Positions 21,227 through 22,132 of a stretch of 22,132 bases of DNA are shown one piece after another. How positions within the stretch are numbered: the first letter of the stretch is position 1; each line of letters begins with the position of its first letter. The translations under genes and the position numbers were made by a program. The DNA is from an uncultured Bacteroidales bacterium (lineage in GTDB: Bacteria; Bacteroidota; Bacteroidia; Bacteroidales; UBA932): contig CALCEJ010000017.1 in the NCBI GenBank assembly GCA_937900465.1, positions 1 to 22,132 on the forward strand. Reading direction: 5' to 3'. Under the pieces are notes generated by a model, which did not search any database, was not told the DNA's origin, and was given only the letters and a program-made list of their open reading frames with translations.

Positions 21227-21949
21227 TTATTCTTCTGTTTGGGGTGTCTGGGATGGTGCAGTCTGGGATGGTGTCTTATCGGCCGGTATCTTATCGGCCT
21301 TGAATTCGCCGTCCACAAGGACTTCAGTACGGTCGCACATCCGGGCAAGGGAGGAATCGTGGGTAACGACGATAACGGTTTGGCCGTAGAGGTCGCGCAT
21401 CCTCAGAAGAAGGCTGTGGATTTCTTCCTTCGTCTTTGAATCCAGGTTCCCGGAGGGCTCATCCGCAAAAAGGATTGCGGGGGAATTCATAAGGGCACGG
21501 GCGATGGCAACCCTCTGCTGCTCCCCGCCGGAAAGCTCCGAGGGCTTATGACCGGCGCGCCCGGAAAGGCCCACCGCATCCAGCAGCTCCAGAGCCCTTT
21601 TCCTCGCGTCTTTCTCAGGGGTTCCGCCTATCAGGGCAGGAATCATAACGTTCTCCTCGGCAGTAAATTCGGGTAGGAGATGATGGGCCTGAAAAACAAA
21701 GCCAATCCGGCGGTTACGGAAAGCGGCAAGCTTCTTTCCTTCAAGACTGAGGACATCCGTCCCCGCAATCTCGAGCGTCCCCGCATCAGGGGTCAGCAGC
21801 GTACCAAGGATCTGGAGCAGAGTCGATTTCCCTGCGCCCGATGCGCCCATAATCGCCACCACCTCTTTCTCCCGTACCTCGAAATCAACGCCTTTAAGGA
21901 CTTTCAAAGTCCCGAAGCTCTTCTCAATTCCCTGTGCCTTTATTATCAT
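21227..21949 (-). CDS. LolD-like ABC transporter ATP-binding protein
   Basis: The product has 240 residues. The Walker A is G-A-S-G-A-G-K41-S, the Q-loop Gln is 87 (F-V-F-Q-A-H-H), the signature is L-S-G-G-E-Q-Q-R (139-146), the Walker B is I-L-F-A-D-E-P (D163, E164) and the switch His is 197. The H-L-L-P-E-F-T-A-x-E-N segment is typical of the LolD/MacB group, which energises lipoprotein release or envelope efflux. No LolC/E-like permease is in the window, so its membrane partner is encoded elsewhere. I chose ATG 21949 (M-I-I-K-A-Q-G-I-E-K), because an upstream alternative at 22006 would start before the promoter -7 box. The last 25 residues are a low-complexity tail (A-D-K-I-P, A-D-K-T-P, P-S-Q-T-A, P-S-Q-T-P) from 15-bp tandem duplications at 21246-21299. 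It is the first gene of a five-gene run. Confidence 0.93.
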   Translation of the reverse strand: MIIKAQGIEKSFGTLKVLKGVDFEVREKEVVAIMGASGAGKSTLLQILGTLLTPDAGTLEIAGTDVLSLEGKKLAAFRNRRIGFVFQAHHLLPEFTAEENVMIPALIGGTPEKDARKRALELLDAVGLSGRAGHKPSELSGGEQQRVAIARALMNSPAILFADEPSGNLDSKTKEEIHSLLLRMRDLYGQTVIVVTHDSSLARMCDRTEVLVDGEFKADKIPADKTPSQTAPSQTPQTEE

Positions 21950-21975
21950 AGCCCATATCAGTGTGTAGAATCCTT

Positions 21976-22008
21976 CAAATTTAGCAATTCCTCGCGGGAA
22001 ATGCAAAA
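21976..22008 (-). promoter_or_regulatory. Promoter of the lolD-GH13-GH97-kinase-uvrA run
   Basis: On the minus strand TTTTG (complement of 22004-22008), a 20-nt spacer and TAAATTTG (complement of 21976-21983) give an excellent Bacteroidota promoter. The start codon at 21949 follows after 26 nt. The spacer contains a weak inverted repeat TTCC-TCGCG-GGAA (21988-22000). Confidence 0.75.
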
Positions 22009-22049
22009 AGTCCGACTTGCCGGCCCACCGATGAGGGGAGCGGCAGCAG

Positions 22050-22132
22050 GGGGAAGGTCGCGTGCGTAGGGTGACGGAGGAAGTGCGGAGCGGGGAAATT
22101 GGTTTTTCCGGACGCCGCCGGAAAAATAATTT
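22050..22132 (+). repeat. Palindromic interspersed element, copy C (cut by window end)
   Basis: It begins with GGGGAAGGT (22050-22058), the array motif of the 5717 block. GGGTGACGGAGGAAGTGCGG (22069-22088) follows, then the hairpin: left arm through GGTTTTTCCGG (to 22111), loop ACGCCG (22112-22117) and right arm CCGGAAAAATAATTT (22118-22132, continuing past the window). It lies just upstream of the five-gene operon promoter. Confidence 0.9.

Overview
The window looks like a chromosomal segment of an uncultured gut-type Bacteroidales (Bacteroidota). The base composition is moderately GC-rich. The evidence is Bacteroidota-style promoters (TTG/TTTG about 20 nt before TAnnTTTG), a SusB-type GH97 alpha-glucosidase, two small exported proteins ending in G-V-G-x-A-L-N-F, a TGS-domain nucleoside kinase, and PPDK and RecJ of the usual type. 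The genus cannot be assigned from this sequence alone. No rRNA, tRNA, CRISPR array or intact transposase gene was seen.

Layout. 1-1674 is the 3' part of pyruvate phosphate dikinase, closed by a strong terminator. 1829-2596 (-) is an exported protein of unknown role. 2923-5712 (+) is a complete MmeI-like (type IIL) single-chain restriction-modification enzyme with both nuclease and methylase motifs. 5713-6442 is a 730-bp non-coding stretch made almost entirely of short repeats. 9681 down to 6443 (-) carries two paralogous deoxynucleoside kinases followed by a long-chain acyl-CoA synthetase. 9752-12844 (+) carries a metallo-beta-lactamase-fold hydrolase, a second exported ALNF protein and recJ. 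21949 down to 12853 (-) is a tightly packed five-gene run: LolD-like ABC ATPase, GH13 amylase lipoprotein, GH97 glucosidase lipoprotein, TGS nucleoside kinase and uvrA. It probably starts from a good promoter at 21976-22008.

The most interesting signal is an interspersed palindromic repeat present three times on the same strand: about 6166-6236, 13919-14079 and 22050-22132. Its core is a long hairpin with a loop of exactly 6 nt, T5/A5 stem tracts and a GC clamp. The clamp differs between copies in a compensated way (CCGG/CCGG against CGGG/CCCG), so the pairing appears to be maintained. The middle copy lies in frame inside uvrA, between the two ATPase halves, and adds a proline/serine/histidine-rich insert. 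The same reading frame (N-Y-F-S-G...K-N-Q-F) is open in all three copies. This resembles the in-frame palindromic elements known from Rickettsia, and I know of no described Bacteroidota counterpart. The repeat-rich block at 5713-6442, next to the restriction-modification gene, holds further modules of apparently the same mosaic family.

Functionally, the GH13/GH97 pair fits starch or maltodextrin breakdown. The paired dNKs and the TGS kinase fit nucleoside salvage, and recJ and uvrA, which converge, fit DNA repair. Operon structure is inferred from spacing and overlaps only.
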